Assembly: GCA_016795465.1 (NCBI GenBank)
Contig: JAEUHK010000062.1
Span: 86,124 to 150,123, forward strand
Direction of reading: 5' to 3'
Length of the DNA: 64,000 nt
Origin: Verrucomicrobiaceae bacterium
GTDB lineage: Bacteria > Verrucomicrobiota > Verrucomicrobiia > Verrucomicrobiales > Verrucomicrobiaceae
Below are positions 46,101 to 53,211 of the stretch, one piece after another (the first letter of the stretch is position 1; each line of letters starts with the position of its first letter). The position numbers and the translations under genes are program-made. The notes beneath the pieces were generated by a model. It was not told where the DNA came from, ran no database searches, and saw nothing but the letters and a program-made list of their open reading frames with translations.

Positions 46101-47671
46101 TCCAAGCCGTCGAGGTAGGTGCCGCCGCCCGCGATCGCCGCGTCCACCTTGGCCCGGATCTCGGTGTAAAGCGCCGTCGTGCCGCCCATCGTCGCCTGGT
46201 TCATGAAACGCCAGATTTCACGCTCCAGCGCCTCGCCGGTCGGATTTTGCCAAAGCATACTGCCGAGCTCCGGCTGGGCCAAATCCGTGCGGTTGGGATC
46301 AAACTGTTCGGAACCGGCCGCCTTGTTGAAATAGCCCCAGATCTCCTTGTCCGGGAAATTCACCGTCGTGATCGCCACATAAACCTCGCCATCCGCCAGC
46401 GCATCGAGCATCCGCTGGTCCGTCGGGATCGTCTGGGCAGCGCGGACATTCCAGGCGGCACCGCTCACCTGGCCTAGCGGCAGCACCTGCACCTCCAGAT
46501 CCGGCCCGATGCGGATGTAAGCCGTGTTTTGATCCGAGGACAGATTGTTGAAAACCACCGAAATGCTCGCCGTGTTGTTCGCGCCATCGACCAGCGCCGT
46601 CGCGTAACCGCTCGCCGTGCTCGCCGCACCGGCCTCGCGGCCCAAAAAGGCCACATAAAGCGTTTTGTTCGCCGGATCGGCTGGATTCGCATCGCAGATC
46701 GAAACCGTCGCTGAAGCACCTCCGCTGGCTCCGGCGGCACCGGGCAGCGCCACGGCCACTTTCAGCGCCTCAGGCACCTCCTCCGTGCCGTCCTGCACCG
46801 GCACGACCTTCGCGATTTCATAGGGAGCGCTCACGCCCTCGCCTGCTGGCAGAGTCACCGTCGAGGTCGTCGCGTTCGACATGCTCTTAAAAACAAACTC
46901 GCCTGTCGTGGCGCTGGCCTTCGTCGGTGCCGTCGCCCCCGGAAGGCCATTCAGTGTGATGTTCAGGGGCATCGTGCCCACGCTGCGCTGCACCCGCACC
47001 GTGGCTGCGGTGCCCTCTTTCTCAAAAGCATCCACGACACCCGGCGTGATGGTGATCGACATCAGCGAGGCCAGCGTGTCCGCATCACTCGCCGCGCCGC
47101 CGGAGGCATTGCCCGAGCTCGTGGACTGCGTGGGATCGCTGCCCAGCTTCCCCTCCGCCCAGTCGGAAAGGCCGTCATTATCCAGATCCTGGTCCGAGAC
47201 CTCCAGCTTGTAGAACTTTTTCGTTCCCGGCGGCCTCGTCACCACGATCGTCTCGCCCGGATTGTCCGCTGTCGGCACCTTCTCGCTGCCAGCGACCGGC
47301 TGCCAGTCCAGCGAAGGCGCATTCGGAAGATCCGCCGAGAGGACGCGATACTTTTTCCCCTTCTCCGCATCGAAGGTGAAGACCACGCTGCCCGCCGAGA
47401 CCACCGTGTTCCCGATCTTCAGGCAATCCCCGGGCTTTCGTGGATCGGTGCCCGCGATGGATTCGATCACGTTCGAGCATCCATCGTTGTCCGTGTCGTC
47501 CGTGGTGACGAGGCCCCAGCCGTTGTAGAGCATCTGCCACACGTCACAGAGCCCGTCAGGGGTGCCCTGGCCGGGTCCGGTGCTGAAGTTGTCCGTTCCC
47601 GCGTGCGATGCCGTGGCAACAAGGATCGAGGACGCGACGAGGCTGAGAAAGCGTGCGTGGTGGGAGCGCAT
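40172..47671 (-). CDS. Giant DUF1800 protein with Calx-beta-like repeat array
   Basis: The 2499-aa exported protein has a signal peptide (MRSHHARFLSLVASSILVATASHA) and Asp-rich calcium-binding motifs (DTDNDGCSNVIESIAGTDP; DNDGLSDWAEGKLGSDP) in its first 200 residues. DUF1800 features are EIWRFMNQATMGG (about 479) and NYAREIMQLFSIGL (about 704). From about 1115 to 2320 it has 9 or so repeats of about 115 residues, each with ESGGST...DTYTV...LTFT..NW..PQTVTVTAVDD...VLDND. The last 180 residues (DYTDSILHYRS... DIRDRVRWCGYLMSVGAPGLISH) resemble the C-terminal end of ordinary DUF1800 proteins, so the repeats interrupt the module. It is cotranscribed with DUF1501. Confidence 0.9.
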   Translation of the reverse strand: MRSHHARFLSLVASSILVATASHAGTDNFSTGPGQGTPDGLCDVWQMLYNGWGLVTTDDTDNDGCSNVIESIAGTDPRKPGDCLKIGNTVVSAGSVVFTFDAEKGKKYRVLSADLPNAPSLDWQPVAGSEKVPTADNPGETIVVTRPPGTKKFYKLEVSDQDLDNDGLSDWAEGKLGSDPTQSTSSGNASGGAASDADTLASLMSITITPGVVDAFEKEGTAATVRVQRSVGTMPLNITLNGLPGATAPTKASATTGEFVFKSMSNATTSTVTLPAGEGVSAPYEIAKVVPVQDGTEEVPEALKVAVALPGAAGASGGASATVSICDANPADPANKTLYVAFLGREAGAASTASGYATALVDGANNTASISVVFNNLSSDQNTAYIRIGPDLEVQVLPLGQVSGAAWNVRAAQTIPTDQRMLDALADGEVYVAITTVNFPDKEIWGYFNKAAGSEQFDPNRTDLAQPELGSMLWQNPTGEALEREIWRFMNQATMGGTTALYTEIRAKVDAAIAGGGTYLDGLENWIDEQMNPTLTPTLNYRKLVMAADMEEFALRGNKPITYSADPTQNGGTVGVTYVNGMPVANSGSPNTNDPGGNHPNNNGAAPNRRREWWGMVLQSKDHLRQRVTQALSEITVISERASDVAIWQYGTANWWDMLAAGAFGHYRDLLQNVTLNPMMGIYLTSMANRATYDAGGGIIISPDENYAREIMQLFSIGLVLRHPDGSLMLSSEGLPIATYDNNDITELARVFTGFSHGARHGTVRAGIMQGYGGTSTTDQRISPTVYANGSGNNVWFGRQDGHLYWQAPWTTPMVVIGRQGATVYHDFNAKTLFNGKHQQMPLTLTNITSMSDAQTHAAAFAEVVKAHDALAGVATDSTYPDYDPENLTPSRPGHTNTPVNMSRWLIQRLVTSNPSAGYIYRVQKAYRDSNGRLGNVVKAILLDYEARSLQLADTAVSHGKLKEPLIHFAHILRLFKAYSGAPVANLVNMNTGFSETDAPLSKLDAGELAKYNTHNLSPPAKPASWPDGPFRFRIDSLRNNLGQSPLDAPTVFNWFYPDFTVPGRLAQAGLFAPEMQTATEAAEVSKINHLYNYTWMTLGPMSATPGVGGADFIFRNGSATPAVRFSTNGGSSVMNWPATISLTDANWNTGIRVTMVGVNNQDYSPISYSGVRFAVTGSATGYNGVAVPPVPVTVVDNEQPNERLIVTETSSVTWVAESATAGTGTDTLRIRLSAPLIPGASVEVNLASANGEVTVSPATLTFTDADWGTNQIVTISAVDDSDVENAGEAGSNDRIVITTTSSTYAKYHALNTPDVPVNVCDNDGGMGVIITETGGTTDVAETGNTAVGQAGVGSYTIRLASAPIGGNVTVSITGNGVQINQHGTSTTFGTTYTRVFTPTSGQAVTVVSNVGNSGWDVPQTVVVRGNNDTTAEGPHWGRINHSITSTTGGYPTTLPVAQIATNIADDDDFIILTHTGSETRVMEGGLTDTIKVRLRRNPPTQVSVTLSAAQMSFSPSTIVFVPTGSSGNLWSTDVDVTVTANDDYLNEGVHEGLMSDSPPVNASASTTLTSGAVSAVTITNPGYGYTGIPSVSFGGAPTGGTTAVGYAKMTADGKLDSIILTNPGAGYVTAPSVTIGAAPSSPVIIRAFSQSTDTTTGGNATTGIAAPAFYATVLDNDDSRVVVAESGGSTTVSEDGTTDTYTLSLGRRPDAGTTTTVTLVPSSSGIQVSPAGPFSFDETNWSVPVTVTVTTTNDATAEPPGTATITHNVTSTDETYNRVNSPVVLVNVLDNDPALNVTQTNIFTTVREGGTTGTGGTPNVGDTFTVGLNGRNPAAGTTVTVTLVPNAQISVSPATVSFTSTDTATKTVTVTAVDDAVAESTPHNGFIGFNVASTDSYFNGAFVPPVTVYVTDNESPGVSIVESGGTTGTTEASTTTDSFTVVLTQAPTANVVLDFNGGTQSRLSTTSTVGTGTTAALTFTPANWATAQTLWTLPVDDSLAELRHLAPITVAVSSPDTSYASLSIPAVTHIITDNDNNVAPNRVRITESSGFTSVTESTATDTFTVVLSQQPTAPVTLTFTGDAEVSVSPSTLTFIPGATGSGTFNVAQTVTVRAVDDSIIEPAILHWGQVTATAASTDAAFDGIAITPVFSSVYDNDGVRISLAQSGGSTFTNENGVTDTYTVALSHAPAADVVITAAANSQLSLSPAVLTFTAANWATPQTVTITAVDDALVEAASHTGLITHSVASTDPLYHNASVATLTVPVWDNDGPSVDITPVGGTDTVVMEGGPHDSILIKLNTQPPAGTNVTLTLYPPMLYIPPPQIGKTAGYFTNDQGGSNQRDNIVIDYTDSILHYRSIFYSTLTTLFGGTIPANLATSTVASDLQKIQQAHWAASKAVVDQMDLWLNGGSLKARFPVLVEPHAPAPSPLPPVNPRQTIIEAVYAHSGGTNLPATTRYAPQAAYNPKTPPTATFDNDIRDRVRWCGYLMSVGAPGLISH

Positions 47672-47909
47672 GACTTGGTCGGGTTGGGAAAGCTCAAGAA
47701 TGCCGAGACCGCAGTTTTGGCCTCCTATTAAGCAATTTCGGCAGCATACCGGATTTGCCGTTTCACGGTCAAGAATGATTCCAGTCTTCGGACCCCCGCG
47801 TTGAAAGATCAAGCTGGCCGCCACCTGACGGATGGAGGTTCATCGTGTCGGCGGCCCAAGAAAACCTTGCCTCCAGCGTGCTGCCTGTCGCATCCATTTT
47901 TCCACCCGC
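47672..47909. other. Divergent intergenic region
   Basis: This 238-base gap lies between the divergent DUF1800 and large exported protein genes and should hold both promoters. It includes an AT-richer patch (CCTCCTATTAAGCAATTTCGGCAGC). No clear -35/-10 pair or repeat stands out. Confidence 0.5.
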
Positions 47910-50384
47910 ATGAAATTGTCCGCGTTCATCCTCCTCGTGTCACTGCTGGTCAGCCTTCTGCCAGCCGCCGAGGTCACCAACGAGGCACGCCCGTGTTACG
48001 AGTGGTTCGCCACGCTGGGCTTTCCTGAGGTGAAGGACGCGAAGTGGGCCGAGGCCAGGCTGACCTATGATTCCTTCAACGGCGACGAGAATGGCGTCAG
48101 AAAGTTCTTGGGCTTCATCGTGGCCGAGACGGACAAGGACTTCTCCCTCCTGCTGCCGGACCTCACTGTGAAAACGATGCTCAGAGGTGTCAGCAATCTC
48201 GAGTTCGTGGTTCGCGGCACCTTTGAAGAACGCTCGTTTCCGGCTTGGGCCGCCGAGCAGCTCCCAGCGCTGCGTAACCCGCCCAAAGACGGCTTCCGGC
48301 GTTTCGGAGCCCATTTGGGACACAAGACCGAGGTCTTCGCCCTCTCGTATTTTTGCTGGAGACGCGGCGAGGCCGGCCTGGCCGCCCAACTGTATGCCGA
48401 GGCTGAGAAACTGCCTGTCAGCCTCCATGGCTACGAGCGGAAAAAGACCGTTTCCGACATGCGTGAGGCCCTCGAGATCGAGCTCGGTCACGCGGCCATG
48501 TGGGATGCCGTGCTGCGCATGGGCGGTGGCTCACTCGCTGGAGGTTCCTGGAGTGGCAGTGGTCGGCTCCAGCCGCGTGCGGAGGTCTTGGATGCCTTTC
48601 GCCGCATCGTGAAGCTGTTCCCGCGATGCGAGCACATCGAGCGTGCCAAGACCACCATCGCCATGCTCGAGCGCATGGTGACGGAAGACGCCGAGCACCC
48701 GCTCTTAACCCAGGCACAGATCGACGCCTTGCCGCCCGATCAACGCATCGCCGAGCTCGTCTGGCTGCTGCGTGATCAAAACGGCCATCAGATGAGCCAG
48801 CCCGGCTGGTGTGAGGTGCTTGGTTTTGGTGATGGAGACTCCGCCGGGCACCAGCTCGTCAAAATCGGCTATCCCGCCGCTCCCGCGCTCATCGAGGCTC
48901 TCACCGACGACCATTTCTCCCGCTCCGTTGGCTTTCACCGGGACTTCTACTTCTCCCACACCATCCTCACCATCGGCGACTGTGCGCAGCAGATTCTCCA
49001 GAAGATCAGCGGCCAGAACTTCTACTCGCCCGGCTCCGAGCCGAACGAGGACAAGATGCTCGCCGTGCAAAAAGCCGCGCGTGCCTGGTGGGAGGGCTAT
49101 CAAAAGAAGGGCCTCAAACAGATGCTCGTGGATGACATTTCCTCCGGCCAAAAATCACCGTATGCGCTCGTGAGGCAGTTGAAAAAAGAGGATGCCTCCG
49201 CCGTCGAGGCCGCCGTGCTCGCCGGAGCCGCCAAAGCCACCAATGAGGCGATGGCATGCCAGTTCATCGACGAACTCGACGCCTTCAAGAGCCCGCAGAG
49301 CATCGCCGCACTCGCCACGATCATGAAAAACCACAGCAGCATGCACGCCCGTCTGGATGCCGCGGCCCGCCTGCTCAATCGCGATCACCCGGACGCGCTT
49401 CCAGCTCTCCTGCGCGAATGGTCGGTGTATCAAACGAGCAAAGAAAGCTTTCATGCTCCCTTCGAAACCCTGGCTGACATGCTCGCCTGCCACGGCAGCG
49501 ACCGCGCGGTGGAGGCTCTCATTCATGGCTGGGAAGATCGCGGGCCGGGCCAGCGGCTCAAGATCGTGGAAAAGCTCGGCGAATGCATGGCGCGGAAACC
49601 TCGCACGCATGGTTTTGCCAGCCGTGCCGTCCCCCACAAGCCCGAGCCCGCCGCACTCTCGCGTGCCATCGCCTTGCTGGCCCGGGCTTTGGAGGACATG
49701 TCCACCGACTACGGCATCTCCGGCGGCGGCCCCGAGCTGGTTTATGGCGAGGCCAGCACCGGCGACTTCGCTCTGCGTGCCCTGCACGAGCTCGATCCAG
49801 ACCGCTTTGTCTTCACGCCCACAGCCGGTCCGCGGCGGCGTAACCGCGAACGCATCGCCGCGGCGAACTCTTGGCGGAAAGAGCACTCGCAACCACTTTT
49901 GCCCGCACCACCACCTCCCGGTCCCAAGCTGCCACCTGCCGACGCTTTGAAAATCGTCCGTGTGAGCCTCCAAGGCGGCACACTGGCCGGAAGCAGCGAA
50001 CTCGCCCAAAAGCTTGGTTTTCTGCAAAACACCCGTTTTGATGCACACACCTTTCCGAAGCTGCTGGTGTGGTTTGCACAGACACAACCGCCCGGCGTGA
50101 CCAGCCTCGATCTCCAGGCCTCGCGGGAGAATGATCTCACCGGCGTGGAAATCGTCGCCCGCCTCCGAATGAGTCCCACGAAGGCTGGCAACGATCCCGA
50201 ATGGCACACACGCCACTGCGGCCACTGTGGCAGTCAGCGCCTGGGTAGCTCGTCCGGCAGTTGCAGCCATGCTCATGCCATCAGTCCCGAGTGCTGGGAT
50301 GACTTCACCGAAGCCACCACCAAGGCTCTCGAACAGCCACCCGAGACCGAGTTTATCTTCAAAGCCGGGTTGAGCCGGAAGTGA
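47910..50384 (+). CDS. Large exported protein, probable HEAT-like alpha-solenoid, function unknown
   Basis: The 824-aa protein has a signal peptide (MKLSAFILLVSLLVSLLPAAE). The N-terminal part (about 20-110) includes KFLGFIVAETDKDFSLLLPDLTV. The middle (about 270-620) is made of paired helices with SPQSIAALATIMKN and HARLDAAARLLNRDHPDALPALLREW, which look like HEAT/PBS-lyase repeats. A Pro-rich linker precedes a C-terminal domain ending with HTRHCGHCGSQRLGSSSGSCSHAHA, a His/Cys cluster that could bind metal. I find no known family. The stop lies about 75 bases before dihydroorotase. Confidence 0.75.
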   Translation: MKLSAFILLVSLLVSLLPAAEVTNEARPCYEWFATLGFPEVKDAKWAEARLTYDSFNGDENGVRKFLGFIVAETDKDFSLLLPDLTVKTMLRGVSNLEFVVRGTFEERSFPAWAAEQLPALRNPPKDGFRRFGAHLGHKTEVFALSYFCWRRGEAGLAAQLYAEAEKLPVSLHGYERKKTVSDMREALEIELGHAAMWDAVLRMGGGSLAGGSWSGSGRLQPRAEVLDAFRRIVKLFPRCEHIERAKTTIAMLERMVTEDAEHPLLTQAQIDALPPDQRIAELVWLLRDQNGHQMSQPGWCEVLGFGDGDSAGHQLVKIGYPAAPALIEALTDDHFSRSVGFHRDFYFSHTILTIGDCAQQILQKISGQNFYSPGSEPNEDKMLAVQKAARAWWEGYQKKGLKQMLVDDISSGQKSPYALVRQLKKEDASAVEAAVLAGAAKATNEAMACQFIDELDAFKSPQSIAALATIMKNHSSMHARLDAAARLLNRDHPDALPALLREWSVYQTSKESFHAPFETLADMLACHGSDRAVEALIHGWEDRGPGQRLKIVEKLGECMARKPRTHGFASRAVPHKPEPAALSRAIALLARALEDMSTDYGISGGGPELVYGEASTGDFALRALHELDPDRFVFTPTAGPRRRNRERIAAANSWRKEHSQPLLPAPPPPGPKLPPADALKIVRVSLQGGTLAGSSELAQKLGFLQNTRFDAHTFPKLLVWFAQTQPPGVTSLDLQASRENDLTGVEIVARLRMSPTKAGNDPEWHTRHCGHCGSQRLGSSSGSCSHAHAISPECWDDFTEATTKALEQPPETEFIFKAGLSRK

Positions 50385-50458
50385 GTCCATTTTTCAGTTT
50401 TCAGTTCCCAATTCACCATTTCCAATCCCCTTCGGATGTGCTTCGAGTAATGCCACCG

Positions 50459-51736
50459 ATGAAACGCCTCTACCGCCACGCCCAGATCGCCAGCGAAGAC
50501 TCGCCGAAGCTCCAGACCGCCGATGTGCTCGTCGAGGGCGACAAGATCATCGGCGTGGCCACCAGCATCGAAAAGGCCGACGGCGCGGAGGTGATCGATT
50601 GCAGCGGGCGAATTCTGATGCCGGCGATGTTTGACATCCATGTCCACGCCCGCGAGCCGGGGCAGGAGGAGAAGGAAAACATCGCCACCTGCGCGGAGGC
50701 GGCCATCAACGGCGGCGTCACCGGCTTCATCATGATGCCGAACACCGCTCCTGCCATCGACAACGCGGGCGTGGTGCGCAGCGTGCTCGAAAGCGCCCGC
50801 CGCACGCGCATCGGAGCGGGCATCTACACTTCGGGAGCCATCACGAAAGGCCGCAAAGGCGAAGAATTGGCCGGCATCGCCGGGATGAAGGCTGCCGGAG
50901 CTGTTTTGCTGACCGACGACGGCTTCCCGGTCGATAACCCGCAGGTGCTCCGCCGCGCGATGGAATACGCTCGCGAGTTCGACATCCCGCTCGCGAGCCA
51001 TTGCGAGGTCAAGGAGCTCTCCGGCAAGGGCTGCATGCACGAGGGCAAGATCAGCTACTCGCTCGGCCTGCCCGGCATCCCGGCCATTTCAGAGGAAATC
51101 TGCATCGCCCGCGACATCCGCCTCGCTGAATTCACCGGCGTGCACCTCAACATCCAGCATGTGAGCACCGAGCGCGGCATGGGCACGATCAAACGCGCCA
51201 AAGACCGCGGCATCCGCGTCACCTGTGAGATCGCGCCGCACCACCTCATCTTCAATCACGAGCACATCGGCGACTACAACACGCACTACAAGATGAACCC
51301 GCCGCTGCGCACGCCGGAGGACAATGCCGCGCTGCTCCAGGGCCTCAAAGACGGCCTCTTCGACGTGATCGCCACCGATCACGCTCCGCACACGCCCTTC
51401 GAGAAAAACCAGGACTTCGCCAGCGCCCCCTTTGGCATCACCGGCCTCGAAACCGCCCTCGTCTCGCTCTATGACCGTTTCATCAGCAAAGGCCTCCTCG
51501 ACTGGAGCGTCATCGTGAAGCGCTACAGCGCCGAACCACGCCGCATGTTCAAACTGCCGCCCGTCCCTATCAAAGAAGGCGGCATCGCCGAGTTCATCGT
51601 CTTCAATCCGCAAGCCACGACGACCTTCAGCCGCGCCTTCATGAAGTCGAAGAGCATCAACACGCCGTTCCTCGACCAGACGCTGCAAGGCTCGGTCGAG
51701 CGTGTCATCTACCGCGGCGAGGAGCTGAAAGCGTAG
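50459..51736 (+). CDS. pyrC: Dihydroorotase
   Basis: The 425-aa amidohydrolase converts carbamoyl aspartate to dihydroorotate in pyrimidine synthesis. Metal ligands are HVH (61-63), His181, His234 and Asp307 (ATDHAPH), and DDG at 153-155 carries the bridging Asp of class I dihydroorotases, which lack a carboxylated lysine. AREPGQEEKENIATCAEAAINGGVTGFIMMPNT is the class I signature. ATGs at 50450 and 50459 are both possible. The upstream 50 bases have a repeated TTTTCAGTTTTCAGTTCCCAATTCACC tract. A terminator follows. Confidence 0.94.
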   Translation: MKRLYRHAQIASEDSPKLQTADVLVEGDKIIGVATSIEKADGAEVIDCSGRILMPAMFDIHVHAREPGQEEKENIATCAEAAINGGVTGFIMMPNTAPAIDNAGVVRSVLESARRTRIGAGIYTSGAITKGRKGEELAGIAGMKAAGAVLLTDDGFPVDNPQVLRRAMEYAREFDIPLASHCEVKELSGKGCMHEGKISYSLGLPGIPAISEEICIARDIRLAEFTGVHLNIQHVSTERGMGTIKRAKDRGIRVTCEIAPHHLIFNHEHIGDYNTHYKMNPPLRTPEDNAALLQGLKDGLFDVIATDHAPHTPFEKNQDFASAPFGITGLETALVSLYDRFISKGLLDWSVIVKRYSAEPRRMFKLPPVPIKEGGIAEFIVFNPQATTTFSRAFMKSKSINTPFLDQTLQGSVERVIYRGEELKA

Positions 51737-51752
51737 AGTCCCCAGAAACAAA

Positions 51753-51779
51753 AAGCGGCACCCTCATCAGGTGCCGCTT
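51753..51779. terminator. Bidirectional intrinsic terminator
   Basis: The perfect 10-bp stem AAGCGGCACC / GGTGCCGCTT has a 7-base loop CTCATCA. It is preceded by AAACAAAA and followed by CGATTTTC, so it can serve both the + strand dihydroorotase gene and the convergent minus-strand lipoprotein gene. Confidence 0.85.
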
Positions 51780-51803
51780 CGATTTTCAGGATGGTGAAAC
51801 AGC

Positions 51804-52592
51804 TTACTTCAGCTCGATCTTCACGACCTTCTTGCCTTCAAGCTTGATGCCTTCGACCTTCTCAAACTTCTTCGCGGCGTCGGCCATGGTCATGCCGCCA
51901 TCGCCTGATTCCATGAGCTCGCCAAAGGCCTCGACGTTGTCGAGCAGCTTGTCGAACTGGAGGTCGAGGAAGGTGACGGTGTCGCCGTTCGCGTGAGCGG
52001 CGTCCGTGCTGGCGATGCCGCCGGCGGCCTTCACATCGATCGTCACGCGCATGCCGGCAAACATCGGCTTCATCATGGCCACCTGGGCCTTCATCTGGGC
52101 CAGCTCCTCGGCGCTCTTCTTGGGCTTGTCACCCTTGTCGCCCTTTTTGTCAGCGCTGTTGTTCGTGACCGTCAGCGTGCCGCCTTCCAAGGCAAAAACC
52201 ATGTCCTCCTCGGCTTTCTTTTCCTTCTGGTCGGGAGAGTTCGGCTGGAACTTCAGCTTGCGGATGTCTGCCACGGCAAAGGTCACCTTGTTGCCGCTTT
52301 TGCCATCGGGAGACTTCACTTCCTCGATCGACTTCACGGTGACGCCTTCGCCAAGCTGCTTCGCACGTTCCTCGGCCTTCGCCTTGTCCATGACGAGGCC
52401 TTTGAGCTGCTCACCAGGGCCGCCAGCACCGCCGCCCTGCGCCATCATCGCCGCCAGCTGGGCACCGAGGAGGGTGGTTTCCTCGACCGTGGCCGTTCCA
52501 TCCTTGTTCACAATGATGGTGTTTTTGATTTCGAGGCAGGAGGCAAGACTGAAGACAGCTGCCACGACGAGGATGAGACGTGAGAGTTTCAT
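51804..52592 (-). CDS. Predicted lipoprotein, function unknown
   Basis: The 262-aa protein has a lipoprotein signal with lipobox LASC (Cys19). After it comes EIKNTIIVNKDGTATVEETTLLGAQ, which resembles exported proteins that carry a short beta-strand domain of the form 'I..DGSG.V...' near the membrane. A Lys-rich segment (ADKKGDKGDKPKKS) divides two beta-rich halves. It is probably anchored on the periplasmic side of a membrane. It ends beside the terminator and is transcribed away from the CII-like gene. Confidence 0.75.
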   Translation of the reverse strand: MKLSRLILVVAAVFSLASCLEIKNTIIVNKDGTATVEETTLLGAQLAAMMAQGGGAGGPGEQLKGLVMDKAKAEERAKQLGEGVTVKSIEEVKSPDGKSGNKVTFAVADIRKLKFQPNSPDQKEKKAEEDMVFALEGGTLTVTNNSADKKGDKGDKPKKSAEELAQMKAQVAMMKPMFAGMRVTIDVKAAGGIASTDAAHANGDTVTFLDLQFDKLLDNVEAFGELMESGDGGMTMADAAKKFEKVEGIKLEGKKVVKIELK

Positions 52593-52721
52593 GGAGGCCG
52601 GAAACTACGCCGCGGACCTCCGCCGCCACAAGGCGAAACACGACGCTTCGCAGGATTTTCGCCACGCACGGATCAGGAATCTCACCTTGCCAAAGTCGCA
52701 TCTGTTTGAGAGAACTCGGCC

Positions 52722-53198
52722 ATGGAATCCCACGAAGTCATCCAGCAGGCCATCGACAAGAACTCCAACGTCAAGGAAGTGGCTGCCCAGCTCGCCATCT
52801 CCAGCTCGCTCGTTTACAAGTGGGCCTCCGGTGATGATTACAAGGGCGAGGGGGCCACGAACCCGCTCGACCGCGTGCAGAAGCTCTACGAGATCACGCG
52901 GGACGACCAGCTCATCCACTGGCTGTGCCAGAAGGCCGGCGGCGTCTTTGTGCGGAATCCGCCGAGCAAGTGCGTGAAGGGCTTTGAGGTCGTCCCGGCC
53001 ACGCAGGAGATCGTGAAGCGCTTCGCTGACGTGCTTTCCGCCATCAGCAAGGCCGCGAGTGACAGCCACATCTCCGCCGAGGAGGCCGATCACATCCGCA
53101 ACGAGTGGGATGACCTCAAGCGCTATGCCGAGGGCTTCGTCCGCTGCTGCGAGGAGGGTGACTTTGTCAGCCTCGCCCAGACGATGCACGAGAAGTAA
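52722..53198 (+). CDS. Phage CII-like regulatory protein
   Basis: The 158-aa protein begins MESHEVIQQAIDKNSNVKEVAAQLAISSSLVYKWAS, a clear helix-turn-helix (about 15-40). It continues NPLDRVQKLYEITRDDQLIHWLCQKAGGVFVRNP, which matches the phage regulatory protein CII/CP76 family. The C-terminal helical part contains DSHISAEEADHIRNEWDDLKRYAEGFVRCCEEG. No other phage gene is adjacent, so it is probably a domesticated chromosomal regulator. Targets are unknown. Confidence 0.75.
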   Translation: MESHEVIQQAIDKNSNVKEVAAQLAISSSLVYKWASGDDYKGEGATNPLDRVQKLYEITRDDQLIHWLCQKAGGVFVRNPPSKCVKGFEVVPATQEIVKRFADVLSAISKAASDSHISAEEADHIRNEWDDLKRYAEGFVRCCEEGDFVSLAQTMHEK

Positions 53199-53211
53199 AC
53201 GCGGCCTGGGA

